Source: UBA1941 sp046329555 (GTDB taxonomy: Bacteria > Bacteroidota > Bacteroidia > Chitinophagales > LD1). From it: DNA of 64,000 nt. Below the pieces are notes generated by a model. It ran no database searches. It was not told the origin of the DNA and was given only the letters and a program-made list of their open reading frames with translations. Both the position numbers and the translations under genes were made by a program. Of this stretch, positions 26,018-35,587 are shown piece by piece; position 1 is the stretch's first letter, and each line of letters starts with the position of its first letter. The DNA lies in assembly GCA_046329555.1 (NCBI GenBank), contig JAXLUK010000001.1:868001-932000 (forward strand). The letters run 5' to 3'.

Positions 26018-27658
26018 ATGAGGTTGTCCAGATTTTACCCGGCCGCAATTTTTCTGGTGCTGTCGGTGGCCGTTTTTGGTCAGCAGCCACTGAGTTTTCA
26101 GGCAACATTACCTCCCGCCCCAAAGGCCGTCTCTTTTGTTTTACCCGAATCTGAAAAGACCGAAAACTTCGGTAAATCTGGCCAGCTTCCGGTAATGGGA
26201 AAAACTATCGCTGCCGAGCTTTCTATACGGGGAAATGGCCAGTGGGACAGGTTGGGCGACCAGGTTGTTTGGCGCTTGAAGATTGCTGCTCCTGGCGCAC
26301 AAGGCATCTTAGTTTACCCTGATAGTATGTTACTTCCGGAAGGCGGAAAATTATTTATTTATTCTACCGATAAGAAACTGCACTTCGGACCTTACACGCA
26401 TTCCGATAACCCAGAAGGGGGCAGCTTCGCGCTGGATCTGGTTGCTACCGACGAAATCATCTTAGAGTATAATGCGCCAGCGGCAATGGCAACACCATCC
26501 TTGCACATCAACGAGATAGGCTACGCCTATCGGATGGTGAAAAAAAAAAGCGATCGCGACTTCGGCGGCAGCGGAAGTTGTGAAGTGAATGTCAATTGCC
26601 CGGAAGGTGCTGATTGGCTGGCTCAAAAAAATTCAGTGGCGCGTATTTTGCTGAAAATTAGTAACACCTTTGGCTGGTGCAGTGGCGCGCTGATTAATAA
26701 CGCACGTTTAGATTGCACCCCATATATTCTAAGTGCCGATCATTGTTATCAGGACGATCAAACCCAAACAACAGCTTCCACTTCCGATCTCAATCAGTGG
26801 AAATTCTATTTCAAATACGAATCTGGAAGCTGTGCCAACCCCGCTGCAGAACCCGCTTCAAAGGTTTTTACGGGCTGCACTTTTACCGCCAATAGCAACG
26901 ATAATGGCGGCGCTACAGGTAGCGATTTCGTTTTGCTGAAATTAAAAAGTACGCCGGCTGATTCGCTAAATTTGTTTTATGCGGGATGGGACGCCTCGGG
27001 CGCCGCCGCTGATTCAGGTGTAGGCATCCATCATCCCGAAGGAGATATCAAAAAAATTTCAACGTTCAAAAGCCGGCTAACCAGCGATTCGTATGGGAAT
27101 ACAGTGGCTAACACGCATTGGTCTGTAACCTGGAACGCCACATCTACCGGCCATGGCGTTACCGAGCAAGGCTCATCTGGCTCACCCATTTTTAATGCAG
27201 AACATTTAGTAGTGGGCGCGCTAACCGGTGGTTACAGCAAATGCGCGGATCCTACACAACCCGATTACTACGGCAAACTTTCTTATTCCTGGATTAGTAA
27301 CGGCATTGCGAACAACCGCCGCCTCAAACCATGGCTTGATCCGGATAATACTGGTTTGCTAAAGCTCAATGGCTCGTATCGACCTTGTCAGGCTACCGGT
27401 ATTGCCTTAACGCAAGAGACGCCTATTTTTCGTATCGCTCCCAATCCTGTTTCTGATATTGTTGAAATATTCACCAATGCCAACGGGCAATCTATAAACA
27501 TCTTTTCCAATCTAGGCCAACTCATGTTTAGTGGCCGTACCGATTCGTCTACTTCGCTTGCTATTCATACCAATCTATGGCCAGAGGGCGTCTATTTTGT
27601 AACAGTTAGCGATGACCAACAACATCAGGCTACTCAAAAATTATTGGTAGTGCATTAA
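26018..27658 (+). CDS. Secreted trypsin-like serine protease with T9SS sorting domain
   Basis: 546 residues: signal peptide (1-21, ending VFGQ), N-terminal prodomain, then a chymotrypsin-fold protease with His242 in LSADHC, Asp303 in GSDFVLLKLK and Ser387 in QGSSGSP. The CSGALINN and cysteine-rich arrangement resembles lysyl endopeptidase and related single-residue-specific enzymes (specificity is inference). Residues about 465-546 are a type A T9SS sorting domain (FRIAPNPVSDIVEI, GVYFVTVSDD, KLLVV). The triad is intact. The DUF58 gene starts 10 bp downstream. Confidence 0.9.
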   Translation: MRLSRFYPAAIFLVLSVAVFGQQPLSFQATLPPAPKAVSFVLPESEKTENFGKSGQLPVMGKTIAAELSIRGNGQWDRLGDQVVWRLKIAAPGAQGILVYPDSMLLPEGGKLFIYSTDKKLHFGPYTHSDNPEGGSFALDLVATDEIILEYNAPAAMATPSLHINEIGYAYRMVKKKSDRDFGGSGSCEVNVNCPEGADWLAQKNSVARILLKISNTFGWCSGALINNARLDCTPYILSADHCYQDDQTQTTASTSDLNQWKFYFKYESGSCANPAAEPASKVFTGCTFTANSNDNGGATGSDFVLLKLKSTPADSLNLFYAGWDASGAAADSGVGIHHPEGDIKKISTFKSRLTSDSYGNTVANTHWSVTWNATSTGHGVTEQGSSGSPIFNAEHLVVGALTGGYSKCADPTQPDYYGKLSYSWISNGIANNRRLKPWLDPDNTGLLKLNGSYRPCQATGIALTQETPIFRIAPNPVSDIVEIFTNANGQSINIFSNLGQLMFSGRTDSSTSLAIHTNLWPEGVYFVTVSDDQQHQATQKLLVVH

Positions 27659-27667
27659 GGAAAACTC

Positions 27668-28588
27668 ATGGAACCACTGCTTTCAAACATTCACACGCCC
27701 GACCATCTCGAACTGCTCGCCCGGCAAGTAGTGGAGGGGTTTATAATTGGACTGCATAAATCACCCTTTCACGGTTTTTCAGTAGAATTTGCTGAGCATC
27801 GGTTGTACAACCAAGGTGAACCTACCAAAAACCTGGATTGGAAAGTATTGGCACGCACCGATAAAATGTTTGTGAAGCGTTATGAAGAAGAGACCAACCT
27901 ACGCTGTCAATTAGTACTAGACGCTTCTTCCAGCATGTACTATCCTATGGATGCGCGCGAAGGCATGAATAAACTGCGCTTCTCCGTGTACTGTGCCGCG
28001 GCTTTGATTAATCTGTTGAAACGGCAACGGGACGCAGCCGGCCTTTCTATTTTTTCAGATACTGTAAAACTAAATACAGGCGCGCGCAGCACCACCAAGC
28101 ACCTGCAACTACTTTATGCGCAACTGGAACAATTGCTTCAGGCGCAGCCGCTTAATACAACAACTAATGCCGCCGCTTGCTTGCATGAAATTGCCGATAC
28201 CGTACACCGCAGAAGCATGGTGATTTTATTCAGTGATATGTTCGATCAAACTGGTCATGCAAAAACAGATGAACTTTTTCAGGCGCTGCAACACCTGCGT
28301 TTCAATAAACATGAAGTGATTGTTTTTCATGTCACCGATAAAAAGCATGAATTGGATTTTGAATTTGAAAACCGGCCTTATGTTTTTGTAGATATGGAAA
28401 CCGGTGAAAAGGTAAAACTGCAAACCAATCAGGTACGCGAACACTATCTCACGCAAATCAACGCTTACAAAAAAGAGTTGATGCTTCGCTGCGGTCAATA
28501 CCATATCGATTTTATTGAAGCCGACATCAATGAGGGATTTCATCCGGTGCTGCAGGCATTTTTGATGAAGCGTAAAAAAATGAAATAG
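27668..28588 (+). CDS. DUF58-domain protein
   Basis: 306 residues without signal peptide. It matches the DUF58 family, often linked to MoxR ATPases: EFAEHRLYNQGEPTKNLDWKVLARTDKMFVKRYEEETN (residues 41-78) is the core signature, followed by a vWA-like domain beginning LVLDASSSMYYP, a MIDAS-like DxSxS at Asp86. No MoxR gene is adjacent here. Usually involved in metalloprotein or membrane complex assembly; the exact role is unknown. Start 9 bp after the protease stop; mtgA follows by 4 bp. Confidence 0.88.
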   Translation: MEPLLSNIHTPDHLELLARQVVEGFIIGLHKSPFHGFSVEFAEHRLYNQGEPTKNLDWKVLARTDKMFVKRYEEETNLRCQLVLDASSSMYYPMDAREGMNKLRFSVYCAAALINLLKRQRDAAGLSIFSDTVKLNTGARSTTKHLQLLYAQLEQLLQAQPLNTTTNAAACLHEIADTVHRRSMVILFSDMFDQTGHAKTDELFQALQHLRFNKHEVIVFHVTDKKHELDFEFENRPYVFVDMETGEKVKLQTNQVREHYLTQINAYKKELMLRCGQYHIDFIEADINEGFHPVLQAFLMKRKKMK

Positions 28589-28592
28589 CCAG

Positions 28593-29273
28593 ATGGTGAA
28601 GCGTTGGAGCCGTTTAGCACTCAGAGCAATGCTCTATTTCCTTTTGATTTCTATTTCTACAGTACTGTTGTTCAGATGGATACCCATTCCGATAACACCA
28701 CTCATGCTGGTTAGAGTGGTGCAACAGAAAGCAGCCGGAAAAGAAATGCGCCTCTACAAAAACTGGCAGTCGCTGGATCATATTACGCCTCAGATGCCGC
28801 TTGCCGTCATGGCCAGTGAAGACCAAAATTATTTAGATCATTACGGATTCGACACTAAAGCAATTGAGGCCGCTATGACGTACAACGCCAAGCATAAAAA
28901 GAAACGCGGCGCTTCTACCATATCTCAACAAACTGCCAAGAACGTATTTCTTTGGCCTTCGCGCTCATGGGTGCGCAAAGGATTTGAAGTGTACTTCACC
29001 TTTTTAATTGAGTTGTTATGGAGCAAGGAGCGCATTATGGAAGTGTATTTGAATGTTATTGAAACCGGCGATGGCGTTTACGGTGTTGATGCTGCAGCAC
29101 ATTATTATTTTCATAAAAGCGCCGCTTCCTTATCTGCAGCACAATGCGCCGCCATCGCTTCTATTCTACCCAGTCCGTTAAAATGGAATCCAGTGCGCCC
29201 GTCGGGCTTTGTGGCATCGCGGCAACGATGGATTCTCGGACAAATGAACAATTTGAGCTTCCCTGAAAAGTAG
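28593..29273 (+). CDS. mtgA: Monofunctional biosynthetic peptidoglycan transglycosylase
   Basis: GT51 glycosyltransferase polymerising lipid II into glycan strands. 226 residues: N-terminal membrane anchor (12-34), catalytic Glu76 in AVMASEDQNYLDHYGFD, the GASTISQQTAKNVFL motif near 108-122, the KERIMEVYLNVIETGDGVYGV motif near 147-168 with the second Glu, and the LPSPLKWNP end. No transpeptidase domain. Terminates at a hairpin shared with the convergent Skp gene. Confidence 0.94.
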   Translation: MVKRWSRLALRAMLYFLLISISTVLLFRWIPIPITPLMLVRVVQQKAAGKEMRLYKNWQSLDHITPQMPLAVMASEDQNYLDHYGFDTKAIEAAMTYNAKHKKKRGASTISQQTAKNVFLWPSRSWVRKGFEVYFTFLIELLWSKERIMEVYLNVIETGDGVYGVDAAAHYYFHKSAASLSAAQCAAIASILPSPLKWNPVRPSGFVASRQRWILGQMNNLSFPEK

Positions 29274-29284
29274 GGGCAAAAAAA

Positions 29285-29312
29285 ATGGCCTTCTGTACGA
29301 AGACCATTTTTC
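29285..29312. terminator. Terminator between convergent mtgA and Skp genes
   Basis: Nine-position stem ATGGCCTTC / GAAGACCAT with a TGTAC loop and one mismatch on plus, which becomes a G-U wobble on the minus transcript. A-runs on the left and T-runs on the right make it usable in both directions. It fits best as the minus-strand Skp terminator. Confidence 0.75.
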
Positions 29313-29329
29313 TATAGAAAATGCTAAAG

Positions 29330-29884
29330 TTATCTTCCTCCGCCAGTAGCCGGACGAGGCGCACCAGGAGCCGGAACCGGCAACGTAGCACCGATTTTAG
29401 TCTTTACCGCCTGCGTTAAGTCATTACCACTTTCAGGATAGTAAATCACACCACCCGCTGCCAAATCCAACACATAGCTGTAACCCTGCTCACGGGCCAC
29501 TTCTTTCACACCTTTCACATACTTGTCGTTCAACGGCTTCATCAAATCTTCAGCATATTTTCCCAGATCAGCCTGCGCCTTCTGTTCAAAATCGCCAATA
29601 CGCTTTTCCAAATCCTTGATTTCAGAAACTTTCATGTCTAACACCGCCTGCGTCATTTTATCGCCGCCTTCCTGAACTTCTTTCGATTTCTTTTCGTATT
29701 CCGCATACATCGTCTGCATCACACCAGCATACTCTTGCTTCTTTTTATCTACAGCTTCCTGCATAGATTTGTATTCCGGCATGGCTTGCAGAATTTCTGC
29801 AGAATTCAGGTGACCAATTTTTTGCTGAGCCGATACTGCTCCAAACATTAACACAGCAAAGGCTGCAACTGCTAATTTTTTCAT
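29330..29884 (-). CDS. OmpH/Skp-family periplasmic chaperone (first copy)
   Basis: 184 residues: signal peptide (1-19, ending VSAQ), then the Skp fold with GHLNSAEILQAMPEYKSMQEAVDKKKQ and a long coiled-coil hairpin rich in Lys/Glu, ending with a Pro/Gly tail (PVPAPGAPRPATGGGR). Skp-type trimers hold unfolded outer-membrane proteins in the periplasm. A minus-strand TATCTTCG element lies about 35-40 nt upstream. A paralogue lies just upstream on the same strand. Confidence 0.9.
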   Translation of the reverse strand: MKKLAVAAFAVLMFGAVSAQQKIGHLNSAEILQAMPEYKSMQEAVDKKKQEYAGVMQTMYAEYEKKSKEVQEGGDKMTQAVLDMKVSEIKDLEKRIGDFEQKAQADLGKYAEDLMKPLNDKYVKGVKEVAREQGYSYVLDLAAGGVIYYPESGNDLTQAVKTKIGATLPVPAPGAPRPATGGGR

Positions 29885-29985
29885 TTTACTTAGTTGTTTT
29901 ATCAGGCGGGCGAAGATAAATTTAATTTAATAATGACCGGAAGACACTTCTACCTTCCTTATTTTCAGTTTGTTATAAGAATGAA

Positions 29986-30504
29986 TTACTTTTTCTGAAC
30001 CCCCAACTGGCCCAAAATATCATCGCTTTTATTCAATGATTCTTTGGCGTATAGCATCGATGGCCCGCTGGATTTATCGAAAATGAAATCGTATGACTTC
30101 GCCTGAGCATACTTTGAAATTTCATCGTACACCTTATCCTGAATGGGCTTTACTAATTCCTTTCTTTTCTGAAACAACTCGCCATCAGGACCAAATTTCT
30201 TCCGTTGCAGTTCTTTTACCTCCTTTTCTGCTGCTTCAATTTCTTTAATCTTTTGCTGCTTCATCTGCTCAGTCATCAAAACCTGTTCCGACTGATATTG
30301 TTTGAACATATCGTCGACGGTTTTGCGCTTGGCTTCCACTTCCTTCTGAAATCCGTTGGAAATGGTTTCTAGCTGCTTCTGTGCTTCGGTGTATTGTGGC
30401 AACTTACCCAGGATATACTCCATATCAATATAGCAGAACTTCTGGGCGCTGGCAGAAACCGCCATAAACAAAACGACTGCTGCCATAACAATGGTCTTTT
30501 TCAT
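29986..30504 (-). CDS. OmpH/Skp-family periplasmic chaperone (second copy)
   Basis: 172 residues when started at MKKTIVMAA (ATG at 30504), giving a clean signal peptide ending SASAQ; an upstream in-frame start at 30552 would place 16 extra residues before it. The mature part begins FCYIDMEYILGKLPQY and continues as the Skp coiled-coil tentacles, with the late SYDFIFDKSSGPSMLY strand. A consensus promoter (TTTTG, 21 nt, TAATTTTG) lies upstream at 30541-30574. Confidence 0.9.
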   Translation of the reverse strand: MKKTIVMAAVVLFMAVSASAQKFCYIDMEYILGKLPQYTEAQKQLETISNGFQKEVEAKRKTVDDMFKQYQSEQVLMTEQMKQQKIKEIEAAEKEVKELQRKKFGPDGELFQKRKELVKPIQDKVYDEISKYAQAKSYDFIFDKSSGPSMLYAKESLNKSDDILGQLGVQKK

Positions 30505-30540
30505 ATACTGTGTTTTTCTGATGATTTTCAACTGCAATGC

Positions 30541-30574
30541 CAAAATTAACAATTGGCTCCAAGCCCCATCAAAA
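30541..30574 (-). promoter_or_regulatory. Bacteroidota promoter for the second Skp gene
   Basis: Minus strand: TTTTG (30574-30570), a 21 nt spacer, then TAATTTTG (30548-30541), an exact TAnnTTTG match. The ATG at 30504 is about 36 nt downstream, which also argues against a start at 30552, which would lie upstream of this element. Confidence 0.6.
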
Positions 30575-30666
30575 TTTAAGGTTTGTTAGGAAATGGGAAT
30601 TTATTTCTGATTGCGAACGGGGCCATTTTCTTGAATCTTGTATCTTTCCCTCCAAACTTATTAAAT

Positions 30667-32214
30667 GTGGAACCTGGCCACTCCAACCTTATTGAAGAAA
30701 TAGGCGCATTACGCCAGACGATACTGCCTCTTTTGAATAATCAGGTCCACGGGGAAGCATTTGCCATGTTACTGTCACTAAACATGAAAGAAAAAGAGCA
30801 GTTTGGTAAATCAAATATGGCCACCCTCCAAATGCTGGCTGTTTGTTCTTATCACCTGGGCGACTTGCACAACGCCTATACCTACGCGCAACAATCTATA
30901 GCGCAGCTAACTAGTGATCATCCCGATACCGATACAGGAACTGAACGATTACTGTTGGCCACTATTTATGGTAAACTGGGTCGCATACAGGAAGCAAGAG
31001 AGCAGTACCAAAAGTGTATTGAGACATTTAAGTCTAATAATAAACTCCTTAGTTTAAAAAACGCCTACAATAATTTTGCAGATCTCGAACACCAAAATGG
31101 CCGCTTTGACGAAGCACGAAATCTATTTGAATCGGCATTAGCGGTTGCACAACAGATGGGTTCAATTGCTGAGATTGCCCAAATACAGGGCAATTTAGGA
31201 ACCTACTATACCCATCGGGGTTTATTAGAACAAGCCACGGCCCATTTTGAAGTCGCCATTCCCTCCTTGCGCAAAGAAAATCTCCCTCAAACGCTGGGAA
31301 ACGTTTTATTAGGCCGGTTTAACTTATTACGAAAATCAGGACGACGTGATGAAGCAGAAGCCGATTTGCTGGAGAGTATTCAATTACTTACAGCTGCAAC
31401 AAAAAACAGTAGCCTGTTAGAAGCCTACGGCGATGCCTATACCTTCTACAAAGAACAACAAAACTATGAACAAGCGCTGCACTATCATGAAAAAATGATG
31501 ACCCTGGAGCGCGATATTGATCAGGCACAAGCCCTGCAAAAAATTACCGCCTTAGAGCATCAACACGAACTCAAAGCGCAACGTTTAGCCCTGGATGCTA
31601 CCGAAAAAATTCTTTTAAATATTCTTCCTTCTTCCATCGTTCACAGAATGCGGCAGGGCGAACAGGTGCTGCTAGATCGGTACCCAAATTGTTCGGTGCT
31701 GTTTGCCGATATCGTCGCCTTTACAGATTGGAGCAGGCAATTCTCTGCACCGGAATTAGCCTTTCAACTAAATAGAATATTTGAATTATTCGATGATTTG
31801 TCCAGTAATCATGGAGCAGAAAAAATAAAAACAATCGGTGATGCTTATATGTGTGCTACCGGATTGCCTGAACCTCAAACCGACCATGCCCAAAGAATGG
31901 CTTTGCTAGCCCTAAGTATGGAACGCGAAATCGCGCTGATGTTTCCCGATAATAGTATCCGCCTGCGTATTGGCATTCACTGCGGAGAAGTGATTGCAGG
32001 TGTTTTAGGAAAAAACAAATATGCCTACGACTTATGGGGTGATACCGTGAATACCGCCTCAAGAATGGAAAGCACTTGCCCGGAACAAGCTATACAGGTA
32101 AGCAATGATTTTATGCAACTGGCAGGATCTCAATTTACATTTCAGCTAAGAGGAACGATTGCCGTTAAAGGGAAGGGCGAGATGACCACATGGCTACTGA
32201 AAAAAGACGCTTAG
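30667..32214 (+). CDS. TPR-linked class III adenylate cyclase
   Basis: About 515 residues from GTG at 30667. Residues roughly 40-295 form tandem TPR repeats (for example YHLGDLHNAYTYAQQSIA, ATIYGKLGRIQEAREQYQKCIE, NNFADLEHQNGRFDEARNLFESAL); a coiled linker follows, then a class III cyclase domain from about 312. Metal Asp348 is in FADIVAFT; EKIKTIGDAYM supplies Lys and Asp, and YDLWGDTVNTASRM supplies the Asp/Asn/Arg set, which favours ATP over GTP. It is probably cytosolic, with no membrane helix. The GTG is chosen because a TATCTTTC promoter-like box at 30641-30648 lies inside the longer frame (TTG at 30583). Confidence 0.85.
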   Translation: MEPGHSNLIEEIGALRQTILPLLNNQVHGEAFAMLLSLNMKEKEQFGKSNMATLQMLAVCSYHLGDLHNAYTYAQQSIAQLTSDHPDTDTGTERLLLATIYGKLGRIQEAREQYQKCIETFKSNNKLLSLKNAYNNFADLEHQNGRFDEARNLFESALAVAQQMGSIAEIAQIQGNLGTYYTHRGLLEQATAHFEVAIPSLRKENLPQTLGNVLLGRFNLLRKSGRRDEAEADLLESIQLLTAATKNSSLLEAYGDAYTFYKEQQNYEQALHYHEKMMTLERDIDQAQALQKITALEHQHELKAQRLALDATEKILLNILPSSIVHRMRQGEQVLLDRYPNCSVLFADIVAFTDWSRQFSAPELAFQLNRIFELFDDLSSNHGAEKIKTIGDAYMCATGLPEPQTDHAQRMALLALSMEREIALMFPDNSIRLRIGIHCGEVIAGVLGKNKYAYDLWGDTVNTASRMESTCPEQAIQVSNDFMQLAGSQFTFQLRGTIAVKGKGEMTTWLLKKDA

Positions 32215-32281
32215 TTTATGGTTTAGTTACAAATCGTTAACAGCATCGCCAATCATCGATATTCCACTACTTTCGCACCCT

Positions 32282-33853
32282 ATGAACACACGCCTCATCA
32301 ACATTATTCTCGGCGTTATCTGCTTTGCCTTGCTGGGCCTGATCTTAATTCAGGTGAACTGGGTACGACAAAGCTATGCGCTGCGCGAAGAGCGCTTCGA
32401 TCAGGGCGTGATGCAGGCACTCAACAATACCGCCCACGAACTGGAAGTGCGCGAGGCCGATAACTACTTTCACCTCACCGGCGGAAGAGAACTGGATCCG
32501 GTAGTCAATAAAATGTACGACACCGTTCAGGATATCAAAGAACATACCGACGATTTTAAACTCATCGACTCTATCGGACAGAATGCCGTAAAGTTCGGCT
32601 TTAGCGATACCAGCGGCGGCTTCGTATCGAAATTCATGGGAACGGTAACTTACCTGCAGGAACAAGCCTCTAAAATTCACGAACACTCTGTTGACAATGC
32701 GGTAATTGCCGATCCTGATGAACGGGAAAAACACCTCATCGAATTACAACTCAAAAAATATAATCACCTGTTTGAAGAACTGGCCGTAAAATTCATGCTG
32801 GATGACAAATGCCTGCGCGATCGTTTAGATAGCGGCAAGATTGATCAACTGCTGCATGAGCAAGTGATAAAGGCCGGATTGCCTGCCAATTTCCAATATG
32901 CCGTATTCGATAATTTTAGCGAAGGCCCGCTGTATGGCACCATGAAGCACATCCAGCGCGATGAATTCTCCCAATTCTATTCAGTACCACTCTACGCCAA
33001 TGATCTTTATAAAAACTCAGGACTGCTGATTGTCAGCTTCCCCAATAAACAAGGCTTTCTCATCAGCAGTATGTGGCTGATGCTGGCCACTACGCTGGCT
33101 TTTGTATTGGTGATTGCCGGTGCCTTTGGTGCTTCATTTTTCATCATCTTACGACAGAAAAAACTGGATGAACTGAAAACAGATTTTATTAATAACATGA
33201 CGCATGAGTTTAAGACTCCGGTGGCTTCTATATCGCTGGCTACGCAAATGATGAAGAACCAGCAGATTGTTTCTAACCCTGATAAAGTGCTGCGTTATTC
33301 CAACATCATTGAAGAAGAAAACAAACGCCTGAGCGGCCATATCGAAAATGTGTTGCAAGTGGCGCGTTACGACCGCGGCGATTTTCAACTCAGTGTTTCT
33401 GATATTGATATTCACCAACTGCTGCAAGACATTACGGAATCACTGCATTTGCGCCTGCAGAATGAAGGCGCAGCATTACAACTGCATGTAAAGGCCTTGA
33501 AGCCTCAGGTGCAGGGCGATAAATCACACCTAACCAACGTATTCTTCAACATTATTGAAAATGCTATCAAATACCGCCGCGATGTGCCATTGGAAATTTC
33601 CGTTAGCACCGAAAATACCTCAGGCGGCATCAACATTCATGTGCGCGATAACGGACTGGGTATCTCCAAAGAAAATCAGAAAATGATTTTTGAGAAATTT
33701 TATCGGGTACCTACCGGCAATATTCACAATGTGAAAGGATTTGGATTAGGCCTGAGCTACGTGAAAATTATCATGGATGCACACCATGGCAGCATTCGCG
33801 TAAGCAGTGAAGTGGGCAAGGGCAGCGAGTTCACCTTGTTCCTGCCGCAATAA
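32282..33853 (+). CDS. Membrane sensor histidine kinase
   Basis: 523 residues: TM1 (8-26), a periplasmic sensor of about 235 residues with no recognised domain, TM2 (263-290), then HisKA with the phospho-acceptor His308 in NNMTHEFKTP, an N-box (NVFFNIIENAIKYRR), DNGLGI and the GFGLGLSYVK lid. A bacterial two-component kinase resembling the Bacteroidota RprX type. TACTTTCG (32268-32275) ends 6 nt before the ATG, so the mRNA leader is tiny. Its partner regulator gene is 147 bp downstream with its own promoter. Confidence 0.93.
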   Translation: MNTRLINIILGVICFALLGLILIQVNWVRQSYALREERFDQGVMQALNNTAHELEVREADNYFHLTGGRELDPVVNKMYDTVQDIKEHTDDFKLIDSIGQNAVKFGFSDTSGGFVSKFMGTVTYLQEQASKIHEHSVDNAVIADPDEREKHLIELQLKKYNHLFEELAVKFMLDDKCLRDRLDSGKIDQLLHEQVIKAGLPANFQYAVFDNFSEGPLYGTMKHIQRDEFSQFYSVPLYANDLYKNSGLLIVSFPNKQGFLISSMWLMLATTLAFVLVIAGAFGASFFIILRQKKLDELKTDFINNMTHEFKTPVASISLATQMMKNQQIVSNPDKVLRYSNIIEEENKRLSGHIENVLQVARYDRGDFQLSVSDIDIHQLLQDITESLHLRLQNEGAALQLHVKALKPQVQGDKSHLTNVFFNIIENAIKYRRDVPLEISVSTENTSGGINIHVRDNGLGISKENQKMIFEKFYRVPTGNIHNVKGFGLGLSYVKIIMDAHHGSIRVSSEVGKGSEFTLFLPQ

Positions 33854-33974
33854 CGGTTGAAAAAGTCATTAGGCATACGCCAAAAACCCGTCACCACAAG
33901 CGATTCGCCGATTTTCTTTCAAAACAAATGTTAATTCAATAGACCCCGATTTAACACTTCGGAAAATAGATGTC

Positions 33975-33982
33975 TACATTTG
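33975..33982 (+). promoter_or_regulatory. Promoter -7 element TACATTTG for the response-regulator gene
   Basis: Exact TAnnTTTG match, 18 nt before the ATG at 34001. It overlaps an alternative start at 33980, so 34001 is the real start. The regulator can thus be transcribed separately from the kinase. Confidence 0.55.
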
Positions 33983-34000
33983 AAACATAAACGCAGCATC

Positions 34001-34699
34001 ATGGCTAAGAAGAAAATTTTGTTGGTAGAAGATGATACGAATCTGGGCAACCTGCTACAGGATTCGCTAGAAATAAAAAACTACGATGTAACCCTGTGCC
34101 GCAATGGTGAAGAAGGCTGGGAAACTTTTAGCAGCGGAAAATTCGACATGTGCATTCTCGATGTCATGATGCCTAAGAAAGACGGCTTCACCCTGGCACG
34201 CGATATCCGCCGTGCCAATACCCACGTACCGATCATCTTCCTTACCGCCAAAGTGTTGAAAGAAGATACCATTGAAGGTTTAAAAATTGGTGCCGATGAT
34301 TATCTCACCAAGCCGTTCAGCATGGAAGAATTGCAATTGCGCATGGAAAGTATTTTCAAGCGCATGCCCAAAACCGATGCGGGCGAACAACAACAATTCC
34401 ACATTGGCCGCTATGTGTTTGATAATATGGCGCGCACCCTCACCTTGGGCAGCAATTCAGTAAAACTCACCACCAAAGAATCGGAATTGCTAAAAATGCT
34501 GGCGCTGCACATCGATCGCTTGCTGGAGCGTGAAATTGCCCTAAATGAAGTGTGGGGCAACGATAGCTACTTCGCCGGAAGAAGTATGGATGTGTATATC
34601 GCCAAATTGCGCAAGTACCTGAAAGACGACCCTCGCGTGGAAATTCTCAACGTGCACGGCACTGGCTTTAAATTACTGGTGAAAAAAGGTAACGCCTAA
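34001..34699 (+). CDS. OmpR-family response regulator
   Basis: 232 residues. Receiver domain 4-118 with acidic pair Asp11-Asp12 (LVEDDTN), phospho-acceptor Asp54 (CILDVMMP), Thr82 (FLTAK) and Lys104 (LTKPF). Winged-helix DNA-binding domain about 130-228 with LTTKESELLKMLALH and MDVYIAKLRKYLKDDPRVEILNVHGTGFKL. Similar in layout to RprY-type regulators. Convergent with the aminotransferase gene, overlapping by 4 bp. Targets unknown. Confidence 0.95.
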   Translation: MAKKKILLVEDDTNLGNLLQDSLEIKNYDVTLCRNGEEGWETFSSGKFDMCILDVMMPKKDGFTLARDIRRANTHVPIIFLTAKVLKEDTIEGLKIGADDYLTKPFSMEELQLRMESIFKRMPKTDAGEQQQFHIGRYVFDNMARTLTLGSNSVKLTTKESELLKMLALHIDRLLEREIALNEVWGNDSYFAGRSMDVYIAKLRKYLKDDPRVEILNVHGTGFKLLVKKGNA

Positions 34700-35517
34700 T
34701 TTTTCTTTTCCAATAACCACTGCTGTACCTGTTGTGCCAGTTCACTACCACGGGTAGTTTCGAAAAGGCGGTTGTTATTCAAAACAGCAATCGGCTGAAC
34801 GCCTCTTACGGCATTAGTCAATATCACCTCATCTGAAGCCAGCAATCGCTCCGGCGAAATATCGCCTTCCTCCGCTTCAAATTGTTCCAGTAAAACACGG
34901 CGCAAAACTCCCGTTACTGCTCCCGATGGCAGCGCCGGCGTCAGCCAGCCACTTCCTTCATAAATAAACACATTGCTATTAGCGCCTTCCACAATTTGCC
35001 GCTGCTCATTCATCAGCAAACACTCGTTACAGCCGTGCTGCTGCGCATACCGCAACGCTAACTCATACGGCTGCCGCGATAGCGATTTGGCAAATGAATA
35101 GGGCGTAAAACATAATAAAGGCGTGGGATACAAACACACCTCGCGCTCGCCGCCCAGCCATGGCGCATCCGTCCACAACATCATCGTAAGCAGATAAACC
35201 GGAATGCCATCCGCCGTTGCACTCAATTGCAATTTCAGTCGGGCGTTAGTATAATCATGGCGCTCAGCCAGCACCTGCGCTTCATACAACAGCATGGCAC
35301 TATTTAATGCCGATGGCCAGGGCAACAAAAGCGCCTGCATGCCTTTCACCGCGCGCTCCCAATGTTCCAACAACAACGGTATTCGCCGTTCATGCATCAA
35401 AATAGTTTCAAAAACACCTACACCTGTTTGAGGTACATGCAACTGCCACAAACGCATCGCATCGGCCAAATGCATGATGCTTCCATTATAACTGGCGAAA
35501 GAAGAAGACGTGTTCAT
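34696..35517 (-). CDS. Class IV PLP-dependent aminotransferase / aminodeoxychorismate lyase-like protein
   Basis: 273 residues of the BCAT/D-amino-acid transaminase/PabC fold (fold-type IV). Signature parts: GVFETILMHERRIPLLLEHWER (33-54), the Lys in FAKSLSRQPYELA (about 143-145), the Glu in RQIVEGANSNVFIY (about 173), PSGAVTGVLRRVLLEQ (about 195-210) and the SDEVILTNAVRGVQPI strand. The sequence is closest in feel to PabC-like 4-amino-4-deoxychorismate lyase, which would make p-aminobenzoate for folate, but a transaminase is possible. Confidence 0.82.
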   Translation of the reverse strand: MNTSSSFASYNGSIMHLADAMRLWQLHVPQTGVGVFETILMHERRIPLLLEHWERAVKGMQALLLPWPSALNSAMLLYEAQVLAERHDYTNARLKLQLSATADGIPVYLLTMMLWTDAPWLGGEREVCLYPTPLLCFTPYSFAKSLSRQPYELALRYAQQHGCNECLLMNEQRQIVEGANSNVFIYEGSGWLTPALPSGAVTGVLRRVLLEQFEAEEGDISPERLLASDEVILTNAVRGVQPIAVLNNNRLFETTRGSELAQQVQQWLLEKKN

Positions 35518-35587
35518 ATTGCCGTGTGGAAGTTGGTGTAACGTTTAACACCGAAATTTAGTACAATCGCGCTACATAGTACGCATC

